A stretch of DNA of 64,000 bases from Mikania micrantha (lineage: Eukaryota; Streptophyta; Magnoliopsida; Asterales; Asteraceae): the NCBI GenBank assembly GCA_009363875.1, contig CM018680.1, positions 70,075,139 through 70,139,138 of the forward strand, read 5' to 3'. A program made the translations under genes and the position numbers. The notes under the pieces were generated by a model. The model ran no database searches. It had not been told where the DNA came from and saw only the letters and a list, made by a program, of their open reading frames with translations. This document shows positions 1-8,482 of this stretch, one piece after another. Position 1 is the stretch's first letter; every line of letters begins with the position of its first letter.

Positions 1-1628
1 GTGGATTCTGAATTTGGACTGTGTTGGGTTGGTTTTCTCTGGGAATAGTAGTCTCCTGAAGGTTTGCCTCTGCTGAAGCACTTCCTACTTCTTCTTGATG
101 TTGCAAATCAGAAGTAGATTCAATTGATGGACCTGCCTGAGATGTGTTGATTATCTCAGAATGTGACACACCATTTTGTGCTGAAGTGGATTCTGCCAAG
201 ATTTGTCTTGAAGCTATTGGCAGTTCAACACGAAAGTCATCTTCTCTTGTGCCTTTGGAGGTGTCTGTGGTAGCTGATTGTGAAACTGGAACATACTCTT
301 TCACCAAATTAAATGCAGATGTAAAACTATCAAGATCAAATAACCAATCAGGGCCTGTTCCAGGTTTATTGAGAGTATGTTCATTGAACTGAACATTTGC
401 AGACTCTTCAATAACTCTGGAAGCTTTGATGTATACTCTATAAGCCTTAGCATTTGAACAGTACCCAACGAAGTAGCCCTCTGCTGATTTCTCAGCAAAC
501 TTGGCTAAGTAATCTTTAGTATTCAAGATGGTGCATTGACATCCAAATGGTTTGAGAAATCCAATGAATGGCTTTCTCTTATGCCAAATTTCATAAGGAG
601 TCATACCATGTGTCTTAACTACCAATATTCTGTTTTGGACATAACAGGCAGTGTTGACTGCTTCTGCCCAAAAAGTTATCGAAAGTTTGGCATCAGACAA
701 CATGGTCCTTGCAGCCTCAATTAGTGTCCTATTCCTTCTCTCAGCAACACCGTTTTGTTGTGGAGTCCTAGGAGCACTAAATTGTCTTGTGATACCCTTA
801 GATTCACAAAAAGAATTTAAAATTTGATTCTTGAACTCTAAGTATAAATAACTTTAGGATCTCCGCAGTTTCATCCTTGGTATTCAAGAAAAATACCCAG
901 GTATATCGAGAGAAATCATCAGTGATTACCAAGAAATATGACTTTCTACCAAGAATTTTAACACTTGTGGGACCAAACAAGTCCATGTGCAGTAAATGCA
1001 GGACTGTTGTAATAGAATTTATCTCTTTGGCATGATGAGATGACTTGTGTTGCTTACCCTTTAAGCATGCAACACATTTATCAACACAAATAAATTCCTT
1101 TGTTGGTAAACCAGTTACTAAGTTATTTCTGACAAGTTTATTCATATTTTTAAGGTTTACATGACAAAGTCTTCTATGCCAAAGAGATGATTCATCAAGT
1201 GAAGCTTTTGAGATAAAGCAACTTATATTACTAAGAGGTGCAGCTGTGCTCATGTCTAGCATATACATGTTGTTTCTTCTAGGAGCTCTGAGTAGAATTT
1301 GATCATTTGGTACCACAAACCCTGGCTTCAGAACAATGCATTCATGCTCAGTAAATAACATGTTGTGCTTTTGATCACACACCTGAGATACACTCAGTAA
1401 ATTGTAATTAAGTTCTTTTACAAAATGCACATTCTCAAAGCTTACCTTGCCATTAGTGATTGTGCCCCTACCTGTTATGTAACCTCCTACTGGATCACTT
1501 CCAAAAGCAACAGACCCTCCAAAGAATGGTTCATATTTGTGCAAGTGAGTCTTGTTGCCTGTCATGTGCCTGGAGCAGCCACTGTCAACTATCCACAAGT
1601 TGCCTTTTGATTCTTGCTGTCCCTGCAC
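1..1628 (-). pseudogene. Partial copia pol (protease, pre-integrase zinc finger, damaged integrase), copy 1
   Basis: The reading frame follows the gag stop codon in phase. It opens with a retroviral-type aspartic protease motif (VDSGCSRHMTG), then a pre-integrase region with an H-H-C-C zinc finger (HRRLCH, CVACLKG), then the start of the integrase core (HMDLFGP, first catalytic Asp). Compared with the complete copy, about 56 bp are missing around 838-842. This removes the stretch with the second catalytic Asp (RSDQGTEF) and shifts the frame, so translation ends near 804. Downstream integrase sequence (APRTPQQNGVAER, NTACYVQNR) is still recognisable in another frame down to position 1. Reverse transcriptase and RNase H would lie beyond the window. 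There is no ATG between the gag stop and the protease motif, so Pol would need readthrough from Gag. It is non-functional as it stands. Confidence 0.9.
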
Positions 1629-1643
1629 ATGACCAGAAGTGAG

Positions 1644-4337
1644 TTAGTTTCTGATGGGAACCCAAGACCATGTGGTCTTGGGTTTGCCATTTGCATCATT
1701 GTAAGTAAATTTCTTTGACATCATCCTAGATGGGACAGATGATGTGCTTGCTTCTGATGGGAGTGATGGCTTATCAGTTGATTCATTCTTCTTCCATACT
1801 TGTTTTGCCTTTTGAGTTGTCGGAAGACTTTGTTTCTTTTGATAGTCATCAGAAGCTACTTTTCCTTTTCCTTCCGATGGTCTTCTTCCGAAGAAAAATG
1901 GTTTCTTTTGTTTGTTGGAATCATTCCTTTGATGAGCTTCCGAGGTTCCTTTTCTATCGGAAGCTTCCCTTTTCTTTGCTTCCGATGCTTTCTTTTCGGA
2001 AGCCTTTTTATTTTGTTTCTTCCTGTTATCGGAGGTACTTGCTTCCGATACCTTCTTGACTGGATTTCTTCTATGTTCTTCCGAGGAAGTAGATGACTGA
2101 CTCCAACTATTCTTTCTTCCTTTTCCCTGTAATTTTGAGGAAATTCTGCTTCTTGGATTATAGAAGCAATCAGCAGCAAAATGATTCTTCTCACCGCACA
2201 TCAAACATATAGTTTGACTGTTGGGAGAATGTTGCTGCTGATTCCTTTTAATGAAGGCTGAGCTTTGATCCTCAGAGAGTGATGATTTGGATGTTCCAAC
2301 ATACTTGTTGGTCTTAGTCTTTGCCTGTTTTCCTGGAGAATTGATCTTTCTCTCCATTGATCTACCTCTTTTTGACTTGTCAGATGGGCAAGTCACATAC
2401 TCATCTGAGGAGATATTCTCTGTGATTTTAGCTTTGACAAAAACTGTTGAATGTTTCTTAGTTTTCTTATTTTGTTTCTTAATTTTCAAAGCTTGTTTTT
2501 CTTTTACTGGTTTAATAGGAATATCATCCTCATCTGAGCATGTTGAGGTACTTGGATTAGAGAGATTATCAGTTTGAACCACCTTGTGTATTTCCAATTC
2601 CTCATTATACACAAGATCAACTAGTGGTTTACACCTAACATCTGCTATGGAAGTATAAGCAGACGGAGGTTCTACTTTGTTATATCCCAAACCAGCCCCA
2701 TGTTTATTCACTAGTTCAGTTGTGCTACTCATCCTAAAAAGTTTTTCATATTTTTCACCTTGGCTTAGAAATTTGTCTCTGTAAGACTCAGCCAATACAA
2801 GTTCAGTCTTGGCAGTGGTTAGTTTTTCTAAAAGATTTTTAATTTGACACTGTTTGTTAGTGTCTTCATGTTTTAAACTTGAAATAGTCTTTTCCATTTC
2901 TTCAATCTTTTCTTTGTAGTTTCTTTCAACCTCAAAGAAATTTGCCTTGACAACTTGTAAAGACTCAAGCTCGTTACAGAGTTGAGAATTTATCTTTTTA
3001 TAAACACTTAATGTTTCTAAGCATTCAGGTGAGCACATGTTATCAGTTACCTTGCTTGAGGAAGATGAGTCATTTGCCATCAAAGCACTGTTGGATATGG
3101 AAGCATCCTCAGCTTGAAAGCTCCAATCTGCAAAGTCTTGCTCTGCAATATTTGCATTGTTTGTTGTGCTTGATGGTCTTTGTTGTGGTTGCCCAGAAGT
3201 TGTTGGCTGAGTTCCTGTGGACTTGCATTCTCTGGCAAAGTGGCCTAATTGTTGGCAATTAAAGCATTTAAGCTTGGACTTGTCTAGACCAAACCCAGTT
3301 TTCATATTGTGTTTTTTAAACTGCCTACCAGTTCTCTGATAGAACTTCTTTGCTCGATAGGAGATCATGGTCATCTGGTAATTTATGTCCATTTCCTCTA
3401 AATCATCTGCAGGAATACCATCTAAATCTTCTTGACACAATTGGAAGTAGTTGGTTTCTTCAGCCATAAAAGCTCCTTGCCCAGATATTGGTAGTGGAAT
3501 TGGGTTAGAGAGAAGATTTGGGTGTGAGTTTGCTGGAGTTGAGGTTTCAGGAAAGGTGACGTTGGTTATGGATGTAGGATGATAGATGGGTTGGTAGCTT
3601 TGGTATGGAGGATTGTTGATGGGAGCATAAAGAGCGGCTGAACCAGATGGTAAATGGGAGATTTTAGATTCTTGGGCATCTAATTCCATCTGATAGGCAC
3701 TGAGAATACCAAACAACTCTCCCAGAGTTAGAGTTTTCAGGTTTTCTGTTCTTCTGATTGTAACAGAATAAATGTTCCATGCCTTTGGAAGGGATCTCAG
3801 AAATTTTCTGAGTACATCTTGATTATCCAGAGTTACACCTGCAGTTGTTAATTCATCCACAAGTTGGACATACCTTAGATACTGAGATGACATATTCTCA
3901 TTGTTTTGTTGACAAAAGTTCTCAAACTTTTGTTTCAGCATATCCTTCTTATTTTCCTTGACATCATCTGAACCTTCATACATCTGCTTTAAGGAGTTCC
4001 ACAGTTCTTGAGCAGACTTGCATTTCTTGAATGCATGTATAATGGAGTTCGGTATTGACATCTGAATGAGCCAAAGAGCTTTAGAATCAACTTCCATATT
4101 CTTGTAATCTTCGTCTGAGTACATAGATGGGTCTTTTGGTACTGCAGCAACTCCAGCTCCAGCAGCAGCAACTGTAGGAATGTAAGGACCTTCAAGAACA
4201 GACTTCCAAAGTTTGATGTCTTGGTTCCTGATGAACCCTTCCATTCTGACTTTCCAGGTATCAAAGTCTTCAGGTGTGAACATCGGTGGCTTGTTGAGAG
4301 TGCCATTTTCTGTATCATGTTTGTTAAGAGCAGCCAT
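1644..4337 (-). CDS. gag: Gag capsid/nucleocapsid protein of Sirevirus copy 1, open reading frame intact
   Basis: The start is placed at the ATG at 4337 (MAALNKHDTENG), because the complete sister copy begins at the same residue. The frame is open a further 28 codons upstream. The protein is about 897 residues. The N-terminal part is a copia-type Gag domain (PEDFDTWKVRMEGF, KALWLIQMSIP, ELWNSLKQMYEG). A CX2CX4HX4C zinc knuckle follows (CFNCQQLGHFAREC), then a long heptad-rich, probably coiled-coil stretch (VERNYKEKIEEMEKTISSLK and onward), a second knuckle (CLMCGEKNHFAADC), and a very basic Lys/Ser-rich tail with repeated ASE words. The length and two knuckles are larger than a typical copia Gag and agree with Sireviruses. 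It ends in a UAA at 1644-1646 that lies in frame with pol. Gag would assemble cytoplasmic virus-like particles that package element RNA. Confidence 0.9.
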   Translation of the reverse strand: MAALNKHDTENGTLNKPPMFTPEDFDTWKVRMEGFIRNQDIKLWKSVLEGPYIPTVAAAGAGVAAVPKDPSMYSDEDYKNMEVDSKALWLIQMSIPNSIIHAFKKCKSAQELWNSLKQMYEGSDDVKENKKDMLKQKFENFCQQNNENMSSQYLRYVQLVDELTTAGVTLDNQDVLRKFLRSLPKAWNIYSVTIRRTENLKTLTLGELFGILSAYQMELDAQESKISHLPSGSAALYAPINNPPYQSYQPIYHPTSITNVTFPETSTPANSHPNLLSNPIPLPISGQGAFMAEETNYFQLCQEDLDGIPADDLEEMDINYQMTMISYRAKKFYQRTGRQFKKHNMKTGFGLDKSKLKCFNCQQLGHFARECKSTGTQPTTSGQPQQRPSSTTNNANIAEQDFADWSFQAEDASISNSALMANDSSSSSKVTDNMCSPECLETLSVYKKINSQLCNELESLQVVKANFFEVERNYKEKIEEMEKTISSLKHEDTNKQCQIKNLLEKLTTAKTELVLAESYRDKFLSQGEKYEKLFRMSSTTELVNKHGAGLGYNKVEPPSAYTSIADVRCKPLVDLVYNEELEIHKVVQTDNLSNPSTSTCSDEDDIPIKPVKEKQALKIKKQNKKTKKHSTVFVKAKITENISSDEYVTCPSDKSKRGRSMERKINSPGKQAKTKTNKYVGTSKSSLSEDQSSAFIKRNQQQHSPNSQTICLMCGEKNHFAADCFYNPRSRISSKLQGKGRKNSWSQSSTSSEEHRRNPVKKVSEASTSDNRKKQNKKASEKKASEAKKREASDRKGTSEAHQRNDSNKQKKPFFFGRRPSEGKGKVASDDYQKKQSLPTTQKAKQVWKKNESTDKPSLPSEASTSSVPSRMMSKKFTYNDANGKPKTTWSWVPIRN

Positions 4338-4439
4338 CTTAGACAAACACAGATAATATGAGTGTTGAAACGATGAGATTTTATAAGAAATAGAACTGGT
4401 AACTTGATGATGATTAGTCACTCAAGTTCAAGAGCCAAG

Positions 4440-4451
4440 GCTCTGATACCA
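4440..4451 (-). promoter_or_regulatory. Primer binding site, initiator-Met tRNA type
   Basis: The minus strand reads TGGTATCAGAGC two bases after the LTR terminus. This is the standard complement of the 3' end of plant initiator methionine tRNA and marks the start of minus-strand DNA synthesis. Confidence 0.92.
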
Positions 4452-4453
4452 CT

Positions 4454-5268
4454 TGTTGGATCGGGTTGCTTAATCTAAACAACACTAATCGTGTATTTCT
4501 CACAAAATTCTAACAGATGCGGAATGTTCTGTTAGAATGATCTCACAATCACACTCAAGATGACAAAGTAATAATCTTTGAACAACAATAATAACACGAG
4601 AATAATTTCAAGCTCAAGGATATATTTCTTTCAAAGTTTAAGTGTACAAGTACAAATCTCAAGCATAAGCACACTTCGGTGAACATACAATGGGAGGTTA
4701 TATAGCCGAGGCTACAACCGTATACACTTAGGAATACAAGTTGGGTATACTAGACAAGTACATAAAGTAAAGCTTATTCTAGTATGTTGAGTGTCTTAAC
4801 AGGCTAAGACACTCAGTCATAATCATTACATTAATAGACACTGACTTTTCAAAAGACTACTAATACAAAAGACATTTAATGTTGTTGATCTTCAAGGATT
4901 CAGATGATCTTTTGCATTTAATGCAGCATGGGAGAAGTAAGGCGCTTTATCTGACTCATTACATGTTGTCTTTGTCTTTACTCAGACCAGCATGTCTTGT
5001 GTCAGTACCTTTTGTACCATGAGAGTAATCTGCTACAGTCTTTGTCTGAGACTATACCTCGGAAGTCTTTGTCTTTTGTGAAAGAAGATTCCTCGGAAGC
5101 TTTAAGTCTTCGGAAGTGTAAAACCTTTGGAAGTAATAAGTTATTCTTCGGAAGCAATTCTGCTTCCGAAGAATCACTTCTTCCTTCCGAAGGCTTTTGG
5201 TCATTAAAGCTTTTATACTTAGACAAAAAGAGAAGTTTGGTGAGCATTAGCCTTTATTAGTCTTTACA
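4454..5268 (-). repeat. 5' LTR of Sirevirus copy 1 (815 bp)
   Basis: On the plus strand it runs from TGTTGGATCGGG to GTCTTTACA, with TG...CA ends. It aligns along its length with the 831-bp LTRs at 29209-30039 and 40493-41323, but is clearly more diverged from them than they are from each other. The U3-side end (5090-5210) contains about six copies of the heptamer CTTCCGA/TCGGAAG. Confidence 0.92.
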
Positions 5269-5429
5269 AATATTAGGATATAACTTAGAATAATTACACA
5301 CTTGTGCTGTTTAATGTGTAATATATATAACTAAGTTTTATCAAAGAAACTATGAGGTGTATCACATATGACATATAAGGCCTTGTAAAACACTTTCCCA
5401 TGATATATATGGATATATATGTATATAGA

Positions 5430-5600
5430 GGTATGTTCAGATACAAAATGAGATTTTTGTAAAAATTGTAAAAATCAAAGTGCTATTATAAATAACAATG
5501 TGTTATTATTGACATGGAATTGTCAATATTTTGTTATTTATAATAGCATTTTGCTTTTTATACTTTTTACAAAATTATCACTTTGTACAATAACCTTACT
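5430..5600. repeat. AT-rich foldback MITE
   Basis: Two arms of roughly 60-70 bp are imperfect reverse complements, with the core word GCTATTATAAATAACA on the left and its mirror on the right, around a short centre near 5505-5530. The stretch 5269-5429 before it is AT-rich flank with no feature seen. The boundaries are approximate and the superfamily is unknown. Confidence 0.55.
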
Positions 5601-5637
5601 CTATATATATATATATATATATATGGGATGGTTCCTT

Positions 5638-6010
5638 TGTTAACCCTTCCTTATTGCGATAACCGCAAAACCCTGACATTTTTTGCGTTTTTTGCCCGAA
5701 TCTTTGTTTTTTTTCATAGTCTTTATTATACATAAATAGGGGGTTTCTTTTTTGTGTTTTTGCTAATTCATCACCATTTAGAAATTATTTACATCACACT
5801 TACATCAGATATGTGATGTAGGTAAGTGTAAGTACTTATACTTACTTACACTTGTAAATAATTTCTAAACGGTGATGAATTAGCAAAAACACAAAAAAGA
5901 AACCCCCCTATTTATGTATAATAAAGACCATGAAAAAAAACAAAGATTCGGGCAAAAAACGCAAAAAAGTGCTAGGGTTATGCGGTTATCACAATAAGGA
6001 AGGGTTAACA
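5638..6010. repeat. Long near-perfect inverted repeat (foldback MITE, about 373 bp)
   Basis: The left arm starts TGTTAACCCTTCCTTATTG and the right arm ends with its reverse complement CAATAAGGAAGGGTTAACA. The arms of about 170 bp pair almost throughout around a centre near 5815-5830, where TGATGTAGGTAAGTGTAAGT-type sequence mirrors itself. No coding capacity was seen. The element sits between TA/TG microsatellites, so a target duplication cannot be judged. The true ends may lie 10-15 bp further out. Confidence 0.8.
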
Positions 6011-6025
6011 TTTAATCCTTCTCCT

Positions 6026-6048
6026 GTATATATATGTGTGTGTGTGTG

Positions 6049-6076
<28 letters not shown>
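6026..6076. repeat. (TA)n / (TG)n microsatellite
   Basis: Runs of TA, then TGTGTG, then TA. The copia element at 6077 inserted in this tract, so its target duplication ATATA is ambiguous. Confidence 0.9.
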
Positions 6077-6079
<3 letters not shown>

Positions 6080-6367
6080 TATATATTTTATATATTTGGA
6101 TAGATTGGATGAAAGCTTTTTCAACACTCAAAACTTATATTGACATATTCTTGGACTAGGCATTAAATGTTTTTGTTTCCTTGTCTCCCAAAAGCCAACT
6201 CTCTTGTAGTATAAATACCCCTTCAATGTAAAGAGAAAAAGACACCTCTTGTATACATTCTCAAGTGTTATGCAATTCTATCTTCTTCTCTAAATTCTCT
6301 TCTATCTTTCTCTTCTAATCTTCTTTAAATATTCTTAATGTGAGCTAATCATAGTTATATTATAACA
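6077..6367 (+). repeat. 5' LTR of the copia element (291 bp)
   Basis: It starts TGTTATATATTT and ends TATTATAACA. It includes a plausible TATA region (GTAGTATAAATACCCC, about 6208) ahead of a pyrimidine-rich U5 stretch, consistent with the element's own promoter. Confidence 0.95.
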
Positions 6368-6369
6368 CG

Positions 6370-6381
6370 TTATCAGCACGA
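6370..6381 (+). promoter_or_regulatory. Putative primer binding site (TTATCAGCACGA)
   Basis: It lies two bases after the 5' LTR terminus, where the primer site must be. It differs from the initiator-Met type used by the other elements here. I cannot name the tRNA. Confidence 0.6.
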
Positions 6382-6539
6382 AGAGTTCTTAAATCATAAT
6401 TAAGAAGATCATTAAAAGCACAAGCCATCCATCAAAGGTAAACATTTTATTAATAACAACTTATATAAAACTCTAAGAAGTTAATTACCATAATGAACAA
6501 AATAATTATCCAAGACTTACTATTATGGACATTTGATAA

Positions 6540-6800
6540 TGATGGGACTACTAACAATCTAACTTTTATTTATGTATCTAACTCTTTATTTTTATGTCAA
6601 CTAACTTTTACTAATGTTACTAACATTTATTTATGCATACTAACATCTTATTCTTATGCTAACATTTATATGCTAACATTTATTCATGTATACTAACATT
6701 TATTCATGTATACTAACATTTATGTTAACAATACTAACAACTTTATGCTAACATTGATATTAACCTTTATTAGTATGCTAACATTTTATTATATACGATA
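6540..6800 (+). repeat. Degenerate tandem repeat in the copia leader (CTAACATTTAT words)
   Basis: The word CTAACATTTAT or close variants recurs about a dozen times with 10-25 bp spacing, and two 22-bp units (ACTAACATTTATTCATGTAT) are exact. It lies in the untranslated leader between primer site and gag. A short reading frame through it is compositional and was not called. Confidence 0.7.
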
Positions 6801-7033
6801 ACGTTTGTTTATATTTGGTAACAATTTTTTTTCTTTACTCATATTCTTTAACATATAATCTACTATTTTTTACAACGATTATATATTCGTAAACGACTAT
6901 ATAGCCGTTGCAAAAAGGGTTATATAACCGTTATCAACGGTTAGATTTTTTTTCTATAAATAAACAATCTCTTTTAACACATAAAAAACATATTATCTTA
7001 TTCTCTCAGGATTATTCAAGATAATTTTTGAAG

Positions 7034-7198
7034 ATGATTCACCCACTTTTGTTATTTGTTACCGTAATGCTAATTTTGTTTCTTTATCCTCTATCTCAAC
7101 TCTCACATGAAGAATTTAATTTTTTTCTAGTTATGTATCTTTTCGTAGCTTTACCACTTTATTGTATCGCAGTGCTCATTGATATATATGGATTCTAA
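7034..7198 (+). CDS. Small hydrophobic leader ORF (54 residues) upstream of gag
   Basis: An ATG at 7034 opens 54 codons to a TAA at 7196. The product is strikingly hydrophobic: an N-terminal segment (HPLLLFVTVMLILFLYPL) and a second (FFLVMYLFVALPLYCIAVLI) each look like membrane spans, separated by a short polar loop. It sits in the leader of a young copia element, 46 bp before the gag ATG. I recognise no family, and small ORFs in AT-rich leaders arise by chance, so translation is unproven. Confidence 0.3.
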   Translation: MIHPLLLFVTVMLILFLYPLSQLSHEEFNFFLVMYLFVALPLYCIAVLIDIYGF

Positions 7199-7244
7199 TG
7201 TTTATTTTTTTAATTGATTTATTCATGTTTAGCAAGAAAAAAAA

Positions 7245-8288
7245 ATGTCAAACATCGCAAAAATTGAATTCCCAGCTCTTAACATTACCGGAGAAAACTA
7301 TATGCCATGGACGGCACATGTCAAAAGACATCTCAAATCAATGGGTGTTTTAGAAACAATAACAGAAGGAAATAAATTTACCGAACAAGACAAAGCAAAA
7401 GCTGACGTCTTCCTTCATAAACACATTGATGAGATGTTGCAATTCGAATATTTTAATTGTGATGATCCATATGTTTTATGGAGAGATTTACAAAGCAGAT
7501 TTGATCATCAAAGGGAAGTTTTACTCCCAACTGCTAGAGATGAATGGAACAATCTTAGGTTCCAAGATTTTAAAAAGGTGAATGAATACACCTCAGCTTT
7601 GTTCAGAATTTGCTCAACGCTCCGATTCTGTGGACAAATTGTTACCGAGGAAGATATGTTGGAGAAAACTTTCTCCACCTTCCATGCATCGAATATAAAC
7701 TAGCAACAACAATATCGGTTGCAAAGGTTCAGAAGATATTCTGACCTGAACTCATTTCTCCTCGTAGCAGAGAAAAATAACGAGCTGTTAATGAAAAACC
7801 ACCAGGCTCGTCCCACTGGATCACAACCAATTCCAGAAGCAAATGTGATCACTAATGATAACAATAAACGTTTTGGACGAAAAATGGGACGAAGCCGTGG
7901 TCGTGGATATTTTGATAAAAGTACTTATAATGGTCGCAACCATTCTTTCAAGAGAAACAATAATTATCGAGGTAATCATCGTGGACGTGGTCGCGGTCGT
8001 GGTCGAAACCAAAGAACAAACAATTATCACGCTCAACAAAATAATAATTCTAGCCAATATAACAAGTTCAAAAATGAAGCTAGTACGTCCCAAAACAATG
8101 GCACTTCCTGTTTTAGGTGTGGTAGTACAAACCACTGGTCAAAGGCTTGTCGCACGGCTCCACATCTATGTGAACTATACCAAGCCTCTATTAAACGTCA
8201 AGATAAGGAAGTGAACCATGTGGATAATTTTGATGATATGAATGTTGAGCTGAACGCCGCTGACTTCATCAATGATATGGAAATCTGA
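7245..8288 (+). pseudogene. gag: Copia gag, interrupted by one in-frame UAG
   Basis: The ATG at 7245 starts MSNIAKIEFPALNITGENY, a copia Gag N-terminus (GENYMPWTAHVKRHL, YVLWRDLQSRFDHQ). At 7701-7703 the frame is broken by a single TAG. Reading past it in the same frame continues a coherent Gag with an RG-rich basic stretch (RSRGRGYF, HRGRGRGRGRNQR) and a CX2CX4HX4C zinc knuckle (CFRCGSTNHWSKAC). The total is about 347 codons. The TAG is followed by CAA CAA, a context that can favour readthrough, but a point mutation is the simpler explanation. Gag would form the particle and bind element RNA. Confidence 0.85.
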
Positions 8289-8482
8289 AAGAAACATTCC
8301 CAGACCACTATGATTAGATGAAGGAATAATGTATTTCTCATGTTTTATTATCGATGTATTTCTCATGTTTTTAATGTACTATGTAATGTTTTACGTTTTT
8401 CGAATAAAGAAACTTTTTGTTAAACTATTGTAATATTTTATACTATAAACTTATTAATTTTTCTTCGTATCAGAAAATTAAA
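8289..8482 (+). promoter_or_regulatory. Gag-pol gap with a polyadenylation-like signal and a possible splice acceptor
   Basis: Gag ends with TGA at 8286-8288 and the pol frame differs from the gag frame. The gap contains AATAAA (8403-8408) and then a pyrimidine-rich run ending in CAG at 8471-8473, ten bases before the pol ATG at 8483. This layout could produce a short Gag-only RNA, a strategy described for Arabidopsis copia elements. Here it is inference only. Confidence 0.4.

Larger units (their letters stand above)
1..5268 (-). mobile_element. Sirevirus-type Ty1/copia retrotransposon, 5' portion (copy 1), cut by the window edge
   Basis: Read on the minus strand, the element runs 5' LTR (5268 to 4454), primer binding site, gag, then pol up to the window start. 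It is closely similar to the complete element at 29209-41323 and to the fragment at about 16695-19526. Gag is open throughout, but pol has a deletion of about 56 bp in the integrase core, so this copy cannot make a complete Pol. The 3' LTR and any target duplication lie outside the window. Confidence 0.93.

Noticed and set aside
1730..2577. Plus-strand frames opposite gag, rich in Phe and Ser
   Set aside because: Antisense of the Lys/Ser-rich Gag tail. Composition mirrors the real gene.
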